Of a stretch of DNA of 64,000 nt, positions 1 through 10,612 are shown in pieces (within the stretch, counting starts at the first letter, position 1; the number at the start of each line of letters is the position of its first letter). The stretch is from Arachnopeziza araneosa (Eukaryota; Ascomycota; Leotiomycetes; Helotiales; Arachnopezizaceae): assembly GCA_003988855.1 (NCBI GenBank), contig QYAI01000057.1:1-64000 (forward strand), written 5' to 3'. The notes beneath the pieces are model-generated. The model was not told the origin of the DNA and searched no databases. It was given only the letters and a program-made list of their open reading frames with translations. The position numbers and the translations under genes are program-made.

Positions 1-2
1 AG

Positions 3-1862
3 TATAAATTACTATGTGGTGTTGATGCCTGGTACATTGCGGCAAAGCACGGGCCTGGCGGTGATTTAGCAAGTGGCCGGCGGCGATTTAGCAATCCCCT
101 AAGGCATTGGCTCCATGAATGCGTCCAGAGTGCGCACCATGTAAGATGCAATCAGACCATCTCCGGACATAGTTCCGACCTAAACGCCTGGGAAGCGATC
201 CTACCCTCCAGATGCGTCAAAGTAATGGGTCCAGATCGTGTCCGCCTTTGCGTCAACGACAACGAAAAGGGATCGTACATAACTTTGAGTCATCGTTGGG
301 AAGGTGACACCAAAGGTTGTAGTACAACGACTGAGAACTATGAAGCCAGGCTAGTTGGCATTCCAATGTTGGAACTGACACAGACCTTTCAAGACGCTAT
401 TCTTATCGCATACCTGACTGAGATCCAGTACCTTTGGATAGATTCCATCTGTATTATTCAGCAAGGAGATGAAAAGCAAGACTGGAAACGTGAGAGTGTG
501 AAGATGGCCCAGTATTATCAAAATTCCATTTTCACCTTGACCGCAATCAGAGCGCCGGGACAAATCGGGGTGCTTCCTTCGAGAAGCCAGCTAGGCGACC
601 GCAGTCTTATCCAACTTCCCTACCGAGACCAACAAGGCAGCAAGAGGGGTTATATATATCTATATCTCATTGATCATAGTTTGCGCACATCATACAGAAA
701 CCTTATACAGGATGACGAGCTCCTTGGACGCGGATGGGTCTTTCAGGAGCAAATGCTTAGCCGCCGACTATTATACTACACGAAAGCTGGCGTTATCTTT
801 GAGTGTCGAACAGGAAATCCTCAAAATACCCTGGGGGACAGATGGACGAAGAGCAGCGTACAAGGCGACGACTTTGGGGCCATTTTCAGATGGGTCAAGA
901 GAGCACAAGAGAATGACGGGAGATCTGTCCTTGTGAGAAAGGATTTCGACCTTGCGCAACGGTCGTTCGATACTTGGTGCAAGCTTGTCGAGGAGTATTC
1001 ATGTAAGGAGCTCACATACTGGTCCGACCGTATTCCCGCGCTGTCTGGTATTACTACAGAGTATCGGCGATTTATGCAACTGTGGGAAATTCCACCTTAC
1101 CTCTCCGGATTATGGACAAGAGACGTTTACTTCGGTTTATTGTGGGCGCAACAAGGAGAATCAAAACTGATGGCAAGGATTGAGGGGATTGCATCCTGGT
1201 CCTGGGCATCTCTACCGGCCGAGATCTCGTGGAACCATCTATATTCATATCGGAAGCAGCTGGTCCCGGCTTGCAGAGTCATTGGTGTTGCGGAAAGCAA
1301 CGGAGCGGGCGTGGAGGAATGGGGTTTATCTTCTAAGAAGGACAGGGTACCAGTCACTACCAACCCTAGAAATGCAACCTCGACCACACCCGAATTCTCA
1401 CTGAATAGGATTATAAACCAGCTAAAAATCCAAGGCAAGCTTCAAACAGTCATTATAAGAGAGCAGCGCCCGTCAGAGGAGAACTCGAGCTTCATCTTCT
1501 GGGAGAGGTGCCAAAGCTTGGGGCATGATAGTCTGAGGAGATTCGTATATTCGCCTTCGAGACCAGATCTTGTCGCCGGATGGGCCTCTTTCGAGCACCC
1601 TGGCTACGGTCTCATAGCCGATACCAGTGGAGAAAATGGGCTGACCCTGGTCTCCGCCCTTCTGATTATGACGGAAAAGCGAGCTGAGCGATTTGGGCTA
1701 TCTCTTGGGCATTGGTTACCATGGAACGACCTTCACTACGTGCTCTTTCTGAGAAGACTTGGGGATAATTTGTATCAGCGAGCTGGCGTGGGGGTGCTTT
1801 TTGGAAAGGATATTGAGCATGAGTTTCACTCGGCTGCTCAAAGCGAAATCGTATTGTTGTAG
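3..1862 (+). CDS. HET-domain (heterokaryon incompatibility) protein, 5' end outside window
   Basis: The reading frame is open from base 3 to the stop at 1862 (about 619 residues visible). The first ATG in frame is at 225, but the 74 codons before it read like the usual lead-in to a HET domain: WLHEC, then a His/Cys pair, then LPSRCVKV just before the domain. The true start is therefore left of the window. The HET core follows: SYITLSHRWEG, then LWIDSICIIQQGD, MAQYYQNSIFTLTA, and GRGWVFQEQMLSRR near residue 250. HET proteins trigger non-self recognition and programmed cell death after hyphal fusion. The C-terminal half, with WSWASL and the closing HYVLFLRR segment, is typical of the long form of the family. 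No break is seen, so this copy looks functional, unlike the HET remnant near 14.1-14.75 kb. Family assignment is firm; the recognition partner cannot be told. Confidence 0.9.
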   Translation, partial: YKLLCGVDAWYIAAKHGPGGDLASGRRRFSNPLRHWLHECVQSAHHVRCNQTISGHSSDLNAWEAILPSRCVKVMGPDRVRLCVNDNEKGSYITLSHRWEGDTKGCSTTTENYEARLVGIPMLELTQTFQDAILIAYLTEIQYLWIDSICIIQQGDEKQDWKRESVKMAQYYQNSIFTLTAIRAPGQIGVLPSRSQLGDRSLIQLPYRDQQGSKRGYIYLYLIDHSLRTSYRNLIQDDELLGRGWVFQEQMLSRRLLYYTKAGVIFECRTGNPQNTLGDRWTKSSVQGDDFGAIFRWVKRAQENDGRSVLVRKDFDLAQRSFDTWCKLVEEYSCKELTYWSDRIPALSGITTEYRRFMQLWEIPPYLSGLWTRDVYFGLLWAQQGESKLMARIEGIASWSWASLPAEISWNHLYSYRKQLVPACRVIGVAESNGAGVEEWGLSSKKDRVPVTTNPRNATSTTPEFSLNRIINQLKIQGKLQTVIIREQRPSEENSSFIFWERCQSLGHDSLRRFVYSPSRPDLVAGWASFEHPGYGLIADTSGENGLTLVSALLIMTEKRAERFGLSLGHWLPWNDLHYVLFLRRLGDNLYQRAGVGVLFGKDIEHEFHSAAQSEIVLL

Positions 1863-2325
1863 AAAAGTAGTATAGTGGAGTTAAGCTGCATGGATTGTTT
1901 CAAGTACTTTTAAAGAGTGTCGAGTAGTAATACACATAACTAAAAGTTTTAGCAGAAAAAAATTCTTGTTTCAAAAACGAAGCTTTATTTATCGGATACT
2001 TTAGCACAAAAGAGGCAAAAGCTAATAATAGGAGACAAATTTAGATTTAATTAGCAAAACAAACCTTTAAGAAAATAGAGGTCTAATCCTTAAGTTTCTA
2101 AAGTATTCTGTTTAAATCCTGACTAACATGGATGCAGATTGCCTCAACCTAGACAGTAATTGTTCTAAATCTCTGTTGAATGTGCCAGAGCGTAGACTAG
2201 TAGTTTGGGGCAAGTTTATTTAGACTTGTACCACACTATTGCGCTAAAACTAAAGAGACACCAATGTGCCAAAATCGCTTGCTTCTTTGACGAAAATAGT
2301 CTCCCAGCTGGAATACCAATGTCAA
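1863..2325. other. AT-rich intergenic spacer
   Basis: Spacer between the 3' ends of the HET gene (+) and the secreted-protein gene (-), which converge here. It is strongly AT-rich with runs of A and T, as expected for two facing 3' UTRs. No open frame or repeat stands out. Confidence 0.5.
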
Positions 2326-3147
2326 TTAATAATATGGACAAGACCAGTTCATATAAGGCCCCGCGGCAGTAGCCTCATACAGAGGCGGAAGATCGAACCT
2401 CAAGCTTGCACTCTCCTTCACACTCTCATCAATACTATACACCACGGCAAAATCAAATATTTCATTCGTGACATTGCGACACACATCTGGATGTATCTCC
2501 TCCCAGGCCCCGGGTTCGTAACTCGCACCAAATGTGCCGAGGACCTCGCATCCAACCAAGGAAGGGAAGCTGCGCATGACATTGTTCCAGGTGGGATGTC
2601 GGCGAGGCCAGATGAGTGTCCGAGCAGCGACGATGGCAGAGCCGGTGTGGTGGAAAGGAGTGGTGCTGTTGCAGGGAATCCTGAAATTCAGAGAGCAGGT
2701 CCGATCGGCGAAACCTCCCCATCCTCCTAGACTTGCCACGGTGTAGATTCTGCTGCGTGGACCTGTCTTGGCCTTGCCACTCATGACTGTTCCCATAGTA
2801 AGCCTTACATTTCCCTTGGGTTTCCTAAGAGAAGGAACAAGCTTACTTGGAAATTGATTTCCATCTACATCATGTTCCACATCGTCGCCGACTACCTGCG
2901 AGACTTCAAAGGTGTGTTTGGTGTAGTCTGGTTCCTTGCTAAAGTCTGGGAAGTCTTCATATATAGTGTGCATACGGCCATACCCCCATGCGCAAGTCTT
3001 AATGGGAGGACATGATGTTGGGAGCCCTCCTGGAGAAGCAGAGGAAGAGGAAGTGGAAACGGGAACGGGAACGCAGGCGGAGGGAATGTCGGAAACGGCC
3101 TTTTCAATAAAAGAAGCAAGTACTACCAGGCCGATTGACGAAAGCAT
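2326..3147 (-). CDS. Small secreted cysteine-containing protein of unknown function
   Basis: A 273-residue frame starting at a true ATG (3147). The N-terminus is a hydrophobic signal peptide (MLSSIGLVVLASFIEKAVSD), followed by a Ser/Thr/Pro linker and a Cys-containing body with several N-glycosylation sites. One stretch (about residues 140-165) has TCSLNFRIP, which faintly recalls But2-type secreted proteins, but I do not recognise the family. Residues about 97-116 are coded by an in-frame 60 bp stretch that begins GTAAGC and ends CAG, so it could be an intron; the frame is open either way. The protein ends MNWSCPYY. It is probably exported to the wall or medium. Its upstream region holds the paired GCTTAAGC palindromes described separately. 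Confidence 0.65.
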   Translation of the reverse strand: MLSSIGLVVLASFIEKAVSDIPSACVPVPVSTSSSSASPGGLPTSCPPIKTCAWGYGRMHTIYEDFPDFSKEPDYTKHTFEVSQVVGDDVEHDVDGNQFPSKLVPSLRKPKGNVRLTMGTVMSGKAKTGPRSRIYTVASLGGWGGFADRTCSLNFRIPCNSTTPFHHTGSAIVAARTLIWPRRHPTWNNVMRSFPSLVGCEVLGTFGASYEPGAWEEIHPDVCRNVTNEIFDFAVVYSIDESVKESASLRFDLPPLYEATAAGPYMNWSCPYY

Positions 3148-3238
3148 GGTTCCAAGAAGTTTTTACCTTGTAGGATTTTAGTGTCGAGAATAGCGCAGTT
3201 TTCTTGATCCGAGAAATAAGAAAAGCACGAGTAGAAAA

Positions 3239-3259
3239 GCTTAAGCTTTATGCTTAAGC
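3239..3259. promoter_or_regulatory. Two GCTTAAGC palindromes, 5 bp apart
   Basis: GCTTAAGC at 3239-3246 and again at 3252-3259, separated by TTTAT, about 90 bp upstream of the ATG of the secreted-protein gene at 3147. Each octamer is its own reverse complement, so the pair could bind a dimeric transcription factor twice on one face of the helix. A regulatory role is inference. Confidence 0.3.
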
Positions 3260-4697
3260 GTACAGAAGCGTGCAGATCAGTTACTCCTATCAGTGCTCGT
3301 ATCTAAAGAACGTACCAATTACGATGTTAAGTTTTCAGTGCTCTATGCGAGCCGGAACACCCGTTTGCAACGCTGTGGCGTCCCTATCTTGCCGTTTATA
3401 GCACTCTTATCGATTTTCTCTGCGCCACTTAGCACATTGTGAGCTGTCTTATAGTGCACAACAAATGTTAATGCTTTGCCCGACAACGTGATGAATGGAC
3501 AGGGTATGAATCGTGACGCGGGGTACCTCAATATTTGAAGCAACGGTTCGCCCACAGGCAAGCCACTCGATATTCTTGAGCACGATAGCGGGACGTGAGG
3601 TGAAGCACAACCTACTTACTGTGAGGTGAGGTACACGTTACTGCGAAGTCAAGCAGGCCTTGATAAGGGTTGGCGATAACGAATATACTTTAGATATTAG
3701 CAAATCAGATGGAGTTCCCGATGCGGAGCGGATGAACGTGATTTGGCATCACGTGAATGAGCACAATTATTCAATATAGCGAGCTATGGAAAAACAGTAT
3801 TTAATGCTAAATGTGTCTCTAACGGACTATTTGCTGACTTCGAGGTTCCTTATATCGACCAAATTTATTATCCGCACTGTTTACTACGTGGTTTCGAGAG
3901 CGAGAAGTCTCTTGCAGTGCTTCGGGAGAGCTGGAAGCCACTAAATGTGGAGATCTTGCTATGTGCTGAGAACTATACTTCTTTAAATATAGGTAGATGG
4001 TATGGTCCGCGTAATGCGGTGCCGCGCACTGCGAACAGTGGCTTCTCGTTGCGAACAGCTCCATTTGGTATGCATCTAGTTCGATAAATGGGCAGTGCTG
4101 ACTTCTGTAGACCCGGTCTTCTTTCTATAGCATGCACAAATCGACAGGTTGTGGTGGAAATGGCAGCAGAGAGATCCCGAGACGTATTTAGAGTCCAACG
4201 GACCCGCAAGTTCGAACTCAAGTTTCGGTGCACAGCTCTTGGATGTGATCCCTATGGGAGGATTGCAACCAGACATCCTCGTTGAGGATATTATAAACAC
4301 GCAATCTCACGACCTTTGCTATGTATACTACCCAGTAAATCACTTTGCGTTTTTAAAGCACTTTTAACAGCACTGCAATTGGACAGTGGAAGGTGTCAAC
4401 AGTTCGCATAGGATTTGAAGCCGGTACTCGGTTCTGTGGAATGATCATCACTGTCACACTGCAGCAATTTCCCAGTGCCATGCGATGCAGCAATACAGCC
4501 ATATTAGACAAGGCTGTGTTTGACGCGCTGCGTCTGCAGATTGATTCCATCATCCGAAGCCAGGATTGATAGCCAATGAAGCTTCTCAGCGCAAACCTGG
4601 AGCCCACCACGATAATCCCTGAAATACTGATGGAGCATGAAGCAAGCAAGTGGCGTAGTTAGATGGGCTTCTACGCATGCCACTGATCTGTCAGAGG
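3260..4697. other. Intergenic region, no supported gene
   Basis: About 1.4 kb between the divergent secreted-protein and UstYa-1 genes. Short frames exist on both strands (for example 4149-4330 on +) but none has a recognisable motif, a signal peptide or linked exons. I see nothing I can support. Confidence 0.4.
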
Positions 4698-4705
4698 TAT
4701 AAATA
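4698..4705 (+). promoter_or_regulatory. TATA box of UstYa-1 gene
   Basis: TATAAATA lies 84 bp upstream of the ATG at 4782, at the expected distance for a core promoter. It also argues for the 4782 start, since the longer frame upstream has no ATG. Confidence 0.5.
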
Positions 4706-4781
4706 AAGGATCAGATTATTGCACAGATCTATTTTTTGAGCTCAAGTTTACGAGTTGCCTTGCCTGCCAGTACGAGTAACG

Positions 4782-5548
4782 ATGCCGGTTCAATACACGG
4801 CCCTTCCTCCTTGCGGAGTGGACGACAATCAAGAATTCAAAAATGCCCCTTTGAATCGACCACAGCGAATCTTATCTCGAGAAGCGACCATTCGGCTGGC
4901 GATTGCTGTTATAGCAGGCTTTGGTGGTGCAATTATGTACGCGTATATAGCTACTTCGTTTAATTATGGGTCCCTGGGTATTACGCATGCAGCTTTTGTT
5001 AGTAAGTCCACCCAACTGTTGGTTTCTCGCATACAAGTATTACGCCGAATGCAACGTGCTGAATTTCAACCGCAGTCCCTCTGAGGCACAGGACACAAAT
5101 CTTTCGTCTCGACCAGAATTTCGTCACACCACCAGCAACCAAGGGCGTTCACGAGCCAGCATGGGACCAGCTCCTTCCAAACGGTCTGGGATATGTCCAT
5201 TACCCTCCATCGTCTCAGAACATGTCTGTCGTCAGCGTCTTCCACCAATTGCACTGCCTTTATACTCTTCGGCGGGCTTATTACGCTGCCACCAATGAAA
5301 GCCACGAACTCGAGGACTTTGATTTCGGTCTAGATCGCGATCATCATGTGGCGCACTGCTTCGATTACCTGAGACAATGTCTCATGTGCAACGCGGATTC
5401 TACAGTTGAGCCTACAGAGACGAGTGAAGATGGCTTCTTGGGTTGGGGCACGGAGAGGGTATGTAGGGACTTTGATGAACTGAAGGCTTGGTCCGCAGAA
5501 AGAAGGGCGTTTGACGGGTATGGATTCCTGTTTAGTGGACACTTATAG
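4782..5548 (+). CDS. UstYa-family (DUF3328) oxidase, copy 1
   Basis: Two exons, 4782-5001 and 5076-5548 (GTAAGT donor, GCAG acceptor), giving 230 residues. The order is a cytosolic N-terminus, one membrane segment (about residues 31-52, IRLAIAVIAGFGGAIMYAYI), then the conserved HEPAWDQLLPNGLG region, and the two HxxHC motifs that define the family, HQLHC and HVAHC, about 40 residues apart. UstYa proteins oxidise Tyr and other side chains to make cyclic peptides (ustiloxin, asperipin, phomopsin) and also serve in some NRPS and terpenoid clusters. Those are membrane-anchored enzymes of the secretory path. A second copy lies at 8736-9576 and a candidate peptide precursor at 10613. The frame is intact and all four His and both Cys of the motifs are present. 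Exon joint is predicted by hand and is the least sure part. Confidence 0.85.
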
Positions 5549-5742
5549 CTGCCACGCTTCGATCATGCATTTATTGATAGTTTATACTGAAGCCATATTC
5601 AATATCAATTTAGACTCTCAAATATCCCTGGATCAGATTGTCTCCAGAACTTCAGTTGGCAAATAAATGCTTTAAGAAGCCTCATCACACGTCCTTATGT
5701 AGAGTTATTGAAGCTAGGTATTCCATTCTTCGTAGATCTCCT

Positions 5743-7191
5743 TCATACTCGACTTTGACCATGCTGGACGGATTGCGTCAAATCATGTCTGACCCCAATG
5801 CCGCTCATGTTATATGGTATTTCCTCATCTCGTTCGCTCCTGAGATTTGCCATCACATGTATCTCCGTCCATTCATCGCTGTGTTTGTACTTCGTGATAG
5901 CAGCGACACTGTCATTCGATACATTTCGAGCATGCGTTGATTCAACGTGCGATGAAGCGGCACCACTTCGGAAGGAATGAAGGGAGAATGCGCTTCGTAC
6001 ATATTCAAGAACCGATTCTGGGGAGATACCGTGGAACAACGGCCGGAACAGTGGTAAGCATGCAGCCACCAAAGCCACGCCCATCTCAACCATGGGCCAA
6101 AACAGTAACAAAGATACCACCGTCATGTCATCTAGAAGGGTGACGCCGAGAATGACTAGGACTACTTGTTCATCTTCAAAATTTTCAGTAGGATGTTCTC
6201 CTTCTGCAGGTATTACTTACGCCCTTTACCAAGAATCTCTGCAAAGACAACCAGGCGTAGGGTTCCAGCGATGATGGCTCTGTGAATTTGGTCAGATTGT
6301 CTTCTTGTGGTAGTAGAGGAACTTACAAAGCGGCGAGTAAGAAAATGCCACATACTGCAAGCTTTCGAGCAGTTGGCATATATAGAGCCCAGATCTAAAA
6401 AAACGATAGTTAGTAAAGGGAGGTGGACATGAATTTAAGTGGGCATTACCATGGGAATAGGGAACGTGAAGATGAAAGCGTCAACGATAACATCTGAGAT
6501 ACTGTACGCGAGTAGCTGGTTGAAGGTGCTAATGCATTTTTGAAGATCTTGTAGAAGTCCCCAGTTGGTCTGGAAATGGCTCTTGCAGTCGAAGATTTGG
6601 GTGAGCACGAAACCCCACATCCAAAGGATGACGATGCCAACCAAAGTCCAATTAAAGACTTCGAAATACCGTTGATATTGAAATATTCGACGGTAGAAAA
6701 ATAATATCGAAAGCTTGATGCATCCTAGAGCTAGAGGAGACATGATATTGAAGGCCCATTCCAACTATGAATTCTTTAGTTCATTTGCCCAGATAGATTT
6801 TAGATTTTGAGGGTTTTGTAGGTTGTACCTTCTCCAAGTAAACAATTTGCGGATCATTGCTTGCATTCTGTTTGGGTTTCGAGTTGTATCCTATTGTATG
6901 GCTTGCCGAGCCTGCTGGAGCGCTTAGATCACTGTGCTCTGCTTGAGATTTCACGTACCTATAATCATGATAATGCCACATCCGGTGACAAAGGCCTTCG
7001 ATCGATCAGGTAGGGAGCATCATCTCAAGGTGATAGGTTCTTACCAGCGCAGGAAGACATAGCCAATCGTCAGCGCCGAGTTTGACTTTTTTGTTCCGCC
7101 TCAAGTAAAATCGCGTCCCAACAGCGAGTGCTCCTGCTATGGGGAAGAAGATTCCCACGGCCATTACACTTTGCCCATTGATGTAAAGCAT
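5743..7191 (-). CDS. Pth11-like seven-helix membrane protein (fungal rhodopsin-domain GPCR)
   Basis: Multi-exon gene starting at ATG 7191. Exon 1 carries the first helix and the motif LRRNKKVKLGADDWLCL, the family signature loop (basic run, then DDW). Later exons give VTGCGIIMIIG, then the EWAFNIMSPLALGCIKLSIL helix with LFFYRRIF, a Cys-containing outer loop, and FIFTFPIPM. The last exon (from about 6170) has VVSLLLFWPMVEMGVALVAA, then CLPLFRPLFHG and a Ser-rich cytosolic tail to the stop at 5743. The order matches the Pth11-related/rhodopsin-domain family, members of which act upstream of G proteins in surface sensing. About five introns are implied; exact joints are approximate. It sits tail to tail with UstYa-1 and is flanked on the other side by UstYa-2. 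Similar receptors are often found inside secondary-metabolite clusters, but a role in this one is inference. Confidence 0.8.
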
Positions 7192-8735
7192 GTTGGTTGA
7201 TCTGGAAGCCTATGAACCAGTTTTCTGGGTTTATGGCTCCACAATTGTATTAAACAGCGTGACCTTTCCCCAGAAAAAGCTAACTATGTTCTGAGATAAA
7301 GAAAGCAGTCGAGCATAGCGTGAGAGGGGAATTCTTCGAGAAGGCCGGGAACGGATGTAGTTGATCTGCGTAATCTTAACTGTGCCACGGTATGTTGGCA
7401 CAACATAAATACTACTCATCAGCTCAACTGCAACGATCCAACCAGCGATGTTCGATAGCGATTTAAGGCCGGACTATGCATAACCGCTGCGCAAGGATAA
7501 CGTCATTCCTGTTTAGGCCTTGCAGGAACGAATGCCGGGAATTCCTACTCAGTACGCTTGTGACCCAGCAGTGAGCACAAATGCGTTGTACGGAGGTTCC
7601 CGCAAAAATTCTCCGGACTTCAGGGCCAATAGAGTTTGACTTACTGTAATTTTTCCACTATTAAAAGAGCCTGTAACATAGCTTCTTGAAAGCCTTTAGG
7701 CTCTAAATATAGGATATCTTGCACACTAAGGTTAGTAAGGCCCTAAAAATTGTGAAAATCATAAGTTACACGGCATTGCAGCGCGTTCAGGGCCCAAGGC
7801 CCTGTAATCCGGCGGGAACCTCGTATTTATCCGATATATTACGAGGCGCAGCATGGAACGGCGAAACACAACAAGGAGATCGGTATCGCTCATCAAGCCT
7901 ATGCCAAGGTGAGAGCGCCCTAAAATAGTCGGCTAGATATGATTGAAATCGAAAGATAACGGAGAGCACCTAGGAATATTCTATAAATCCTTGAGTGATC
8001 CCTATGCATTGTGTCACGGGTTAGACCCGGTTGTCAGGACCTAGGCTTGAGGGCCTAGGCAGGAACTGAGGCAGCACCCGAAGCTGACTCCTTTGATGGG
8101 AGGGATAAGATCAGCAGAGCGATCTGCAGAACTATCGACAAGACTATCGATAGAACTATTTATTGACTATTGATTGACTATTGACAGAGACTATTGAAAG
8201 AAGACCGTGCGATAGGAACTGTGTTAGCTGTTCCTCTCGTACGAAGGGTATATGTAGGAAGCTTCAAGCACTTGGTGCTCTTCAGCTTTACCTTCTTGAA
8301 ATACCAGATTCATCATTCACGTGTTCTAACCATGCAATCGTGAACTCCAACACATTGTACTGGAGTTGGTGGCCAATCAGGAGTCATTTATGATGCAGAT
8401 GAGGGAATATATATGTCAGCCGCAACTCTAAGAACTATCTCTTCATATCTATCCAAATGCATTAACAGAGTGAGTAACATTGGCAGCCTTCGCATCTATC
8501 AAGCCATCATTTCCATCGTCGCAGTAGCCAAAGTGGTTACCAAGTATAATCGGTTTCACGCTGTCTCTGTAACTGCAGAATGTATCAGTAAAGTGATATG
8601 CTAAAATCTGTAGGAAAGACTAGAGGTAGGAAACACTCTAGGAGCTACAGATACATAGAGTTTGACTTTTGTCTCATCCGTCGAAATTGCTCTGGCTTTA
8701 GAGCTCGAGCAGAATAGAATAACACATGTGTAGAC
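7192..8735. other. Intergenic region with LTR-like remnant
   Basis: 1.5 kb between the GPCR and UstYa-2. It holds the LTR-like segment at 8012-8354. The rest has only short frames without recognisable motifs. Confidence 0.4.
8012..8354 (+). mobile_element. Solo-LTR-like remnant of a retrotransposon
   Basis: Begins TGTCACGGGTTAGACCCGG, has the internal arrangement usual for fungal Ty3/Ty1-type LTRs (simple ATTGACTATTGA repeats, then a GGGTATAT core-promoter-like stretch, then CTTCTTGAAATA), and ends AACACA followed by TTG and GTTGGTGGCCAATCAGG, which resembles the start of an internal region. It has TG...CA ends. I see no partner LTR and no gag/pol frame, so it would be a solo or decayed element. 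Recognition is from general LTR layout, not from a search. Confidence 0.35.
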
Positions 8736-9576
8736 TTACCAGGCCGTATTCTGAGTCGCAAAGTCTCGAAGAGCATTCCAGTCTCGACATTTGCGCATCT
8801 GCCGATCCCCTACTGTGTCATCTCCAAAGGTGTAGAGCGGAGTGTTATCTGCGTTGCAGTAGATGTACTATCGTTATTTCAGTAATTATTCGAGGTCTAA
8901 GAATGAATAGCCATGGTATACTTGACGTATGGTGTCAAAACAGTGTCCAGAGTGCGTTACCGGGTATGTGGTTGGTAGACCCTTCGCAAGTTCCCAAAAT
9001 GTTTTTCGAATAATCCTCTAGCATATTGATGAGCAGATATTGGACCTGTAGGTGAGAGGGGACTTACAATGCAATGCATTTGGTGATACGCTTCCAGGAG
9101 ATAGACTCCTTTCGTCGCGTCATTGGGAAGTCTCATTGACTCGGGCCAATGCCGCTCAGCTACCCATTTGCGATCCATAGCAACAAACCCGTGCGAAGGT
9201 AGAATGGCGTCCCAGAGCTCATCCACTCTCGTCTCGTTCTTCTCACTATACTCTGTCCACCAGTCAAATCTGGTCCATTTGACTGGTAATTCCTTGACTC
9301 TGGCTGTGAGACTAGTTAGAAAGACCACAGATTGTTGTAGGAATGGATATTACCATAATCGTCAGGAGCGGTGGCCTGCAGACGTTTCTCGAGGATATAT
9401 AATGACAAGACACATATGTTAGAAACAATCAAGAAAAATATAACAGAGTGTGCCACGCTCAGAGGATATTTTTTTCGCCAGTATGCCAAAGTGCCACCAG
9501 GAATAGTTGTGATTGAACTAACGTCCGGGGACAAGTCCTGGTTCAGAGGCAAGTAAAGTCCATTGTGCTGCTTCAT
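8736..9576 (-). CDS. UstYa-family (DUF3328) oxidase, copy 2
   Basis: Four exons by splice signals: 9576-9354, 9303-9068, 9017-8922 and 8867-8736, total 228 residues, frame preserved throughout. The start is ATG 9576 (MKQHNG); the frame is open further upstream but only from GTG. One membrane segment at about residues 43-62 (VAHSVIFFLIVSNICVLSLY). The conserved region ends in the two diagnostic motifs, HQMHC and HSGHC, the second followed by FDTIRQ, then YCNADNTPLYTF and a C-terminal KCRDWNALRDF. It is only distantly like copy 1, so they are not a recent duplicate; clusters for ustiloxin-type peptides carry two such divergent proteins (UstYa and UstYb), which may act as a pair. It is transcribed away from the candidate precursor gene at 10613, about 1 kb off. 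Confidence 0.85.
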
Positions 9577-10612
9577 GGCAAGGTGAGATATATGCAGATA
9601 CTGAAGAGTCACTGTAGATGTTCATCGCGATGAGAGAACTATTGTGAAGTTCAGTTGCCACATCGCAAGTGCTACCACATAATGAGAGAATCATGCGTCA
9701 TCCCACATGCCATTAACCAAGGGGCTCAACAGGCCCAGCGTTTTTCTCCTCGGCATTTTTGTTAGAAGTTTGAAAATTTGCCGAGGAGCGTGTCAGGAAA
9801 CGATTGCAATTTTCATGGGATTTTCAGCTCGGTGAGCATATCGAGTCATTGTCGTATACTGTGCAAAGTTGTGCCGCAAACGCCTCATGCGCGCATTCAG
9901 TCTCTGCATGAAGTGTGCTGTACGAGGAGCGATATATTCGAGATAATTAGGGCTTATCTTACATCTCTATATCCCCTTGTCCAAGATATCTGGCCGAGTT
10001 AGGTAGTTTGGAGATTCATCGTAAGTGCCGAAACCACTAAGGAGATCGCAATCGTATGCTGGTAGTCCAGCCAAACTTCAAGCGCCACCCCCTGGATCGC
10101 TACCGGATTTATACCTGGTTTGTAACAGGCCCCCTTTACGAGCTCTACCTTAGGCTTCCCGGAACCCTGCTTGCAGCTATTGATGGATACTTTGTCTAGT
10201 GTTACGCTGTAAAGAAGGATCGTTTGATTGTTCTATAGTTAGCTTTGCCAGTGTAACAAGTTTTAGCAAAGCACCTTGAGGCTTGGACCGGTGATGCTCA
10301 TCAATGTCAAACTGAAATACCCGAAATCCCTGGGTAGTGAAAGTGTTGGTTGGATGCCAAGGGTGGCTCTTGCTTATCCCGGTCGTTGAAGAAGTCATGT
10401 GGAGACGCGGATGTAACGTTTGTGGATTCTTGAACTTTCGAACAGATACAGCCTCTTCTGGAAAGGTTGCTCCAGTGATATTTAATACCGGTATCCAGCC
10501 CTACGGCCCTCTGAAGATCATAGCGCCGCACGTTCCTTACCCGTCTTGCAGAGTATTCCAAGTGAAAACGATCTACTCTTCTTCAATCATACATACATCA
10601 AAGTCTCCCAGC
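9577..10612. other. Divergent intergenic region upstream of UstYa-2 and the candidate precursor
   Basis: About 1 kb of shared upstream DNA between two divergent genes, so it probably carries both promoters. A pyrimidine-rich stretch (CTTCTTCAATCATACATACA) lies just before the precursor ATG, typical of fungal start regions. No coding frame I can support. Confidence 0.4.

Noticed and set aside
8230..8255. 14-base match (reverse strand TACGAGAGGAACAG) to the sarcin-ricin loop of large-subunit rRNA
   Set aside because: The match does not extend on either side, and flanking bases differ from rRNA. Taken as chance or as part of the LTR-like relic.
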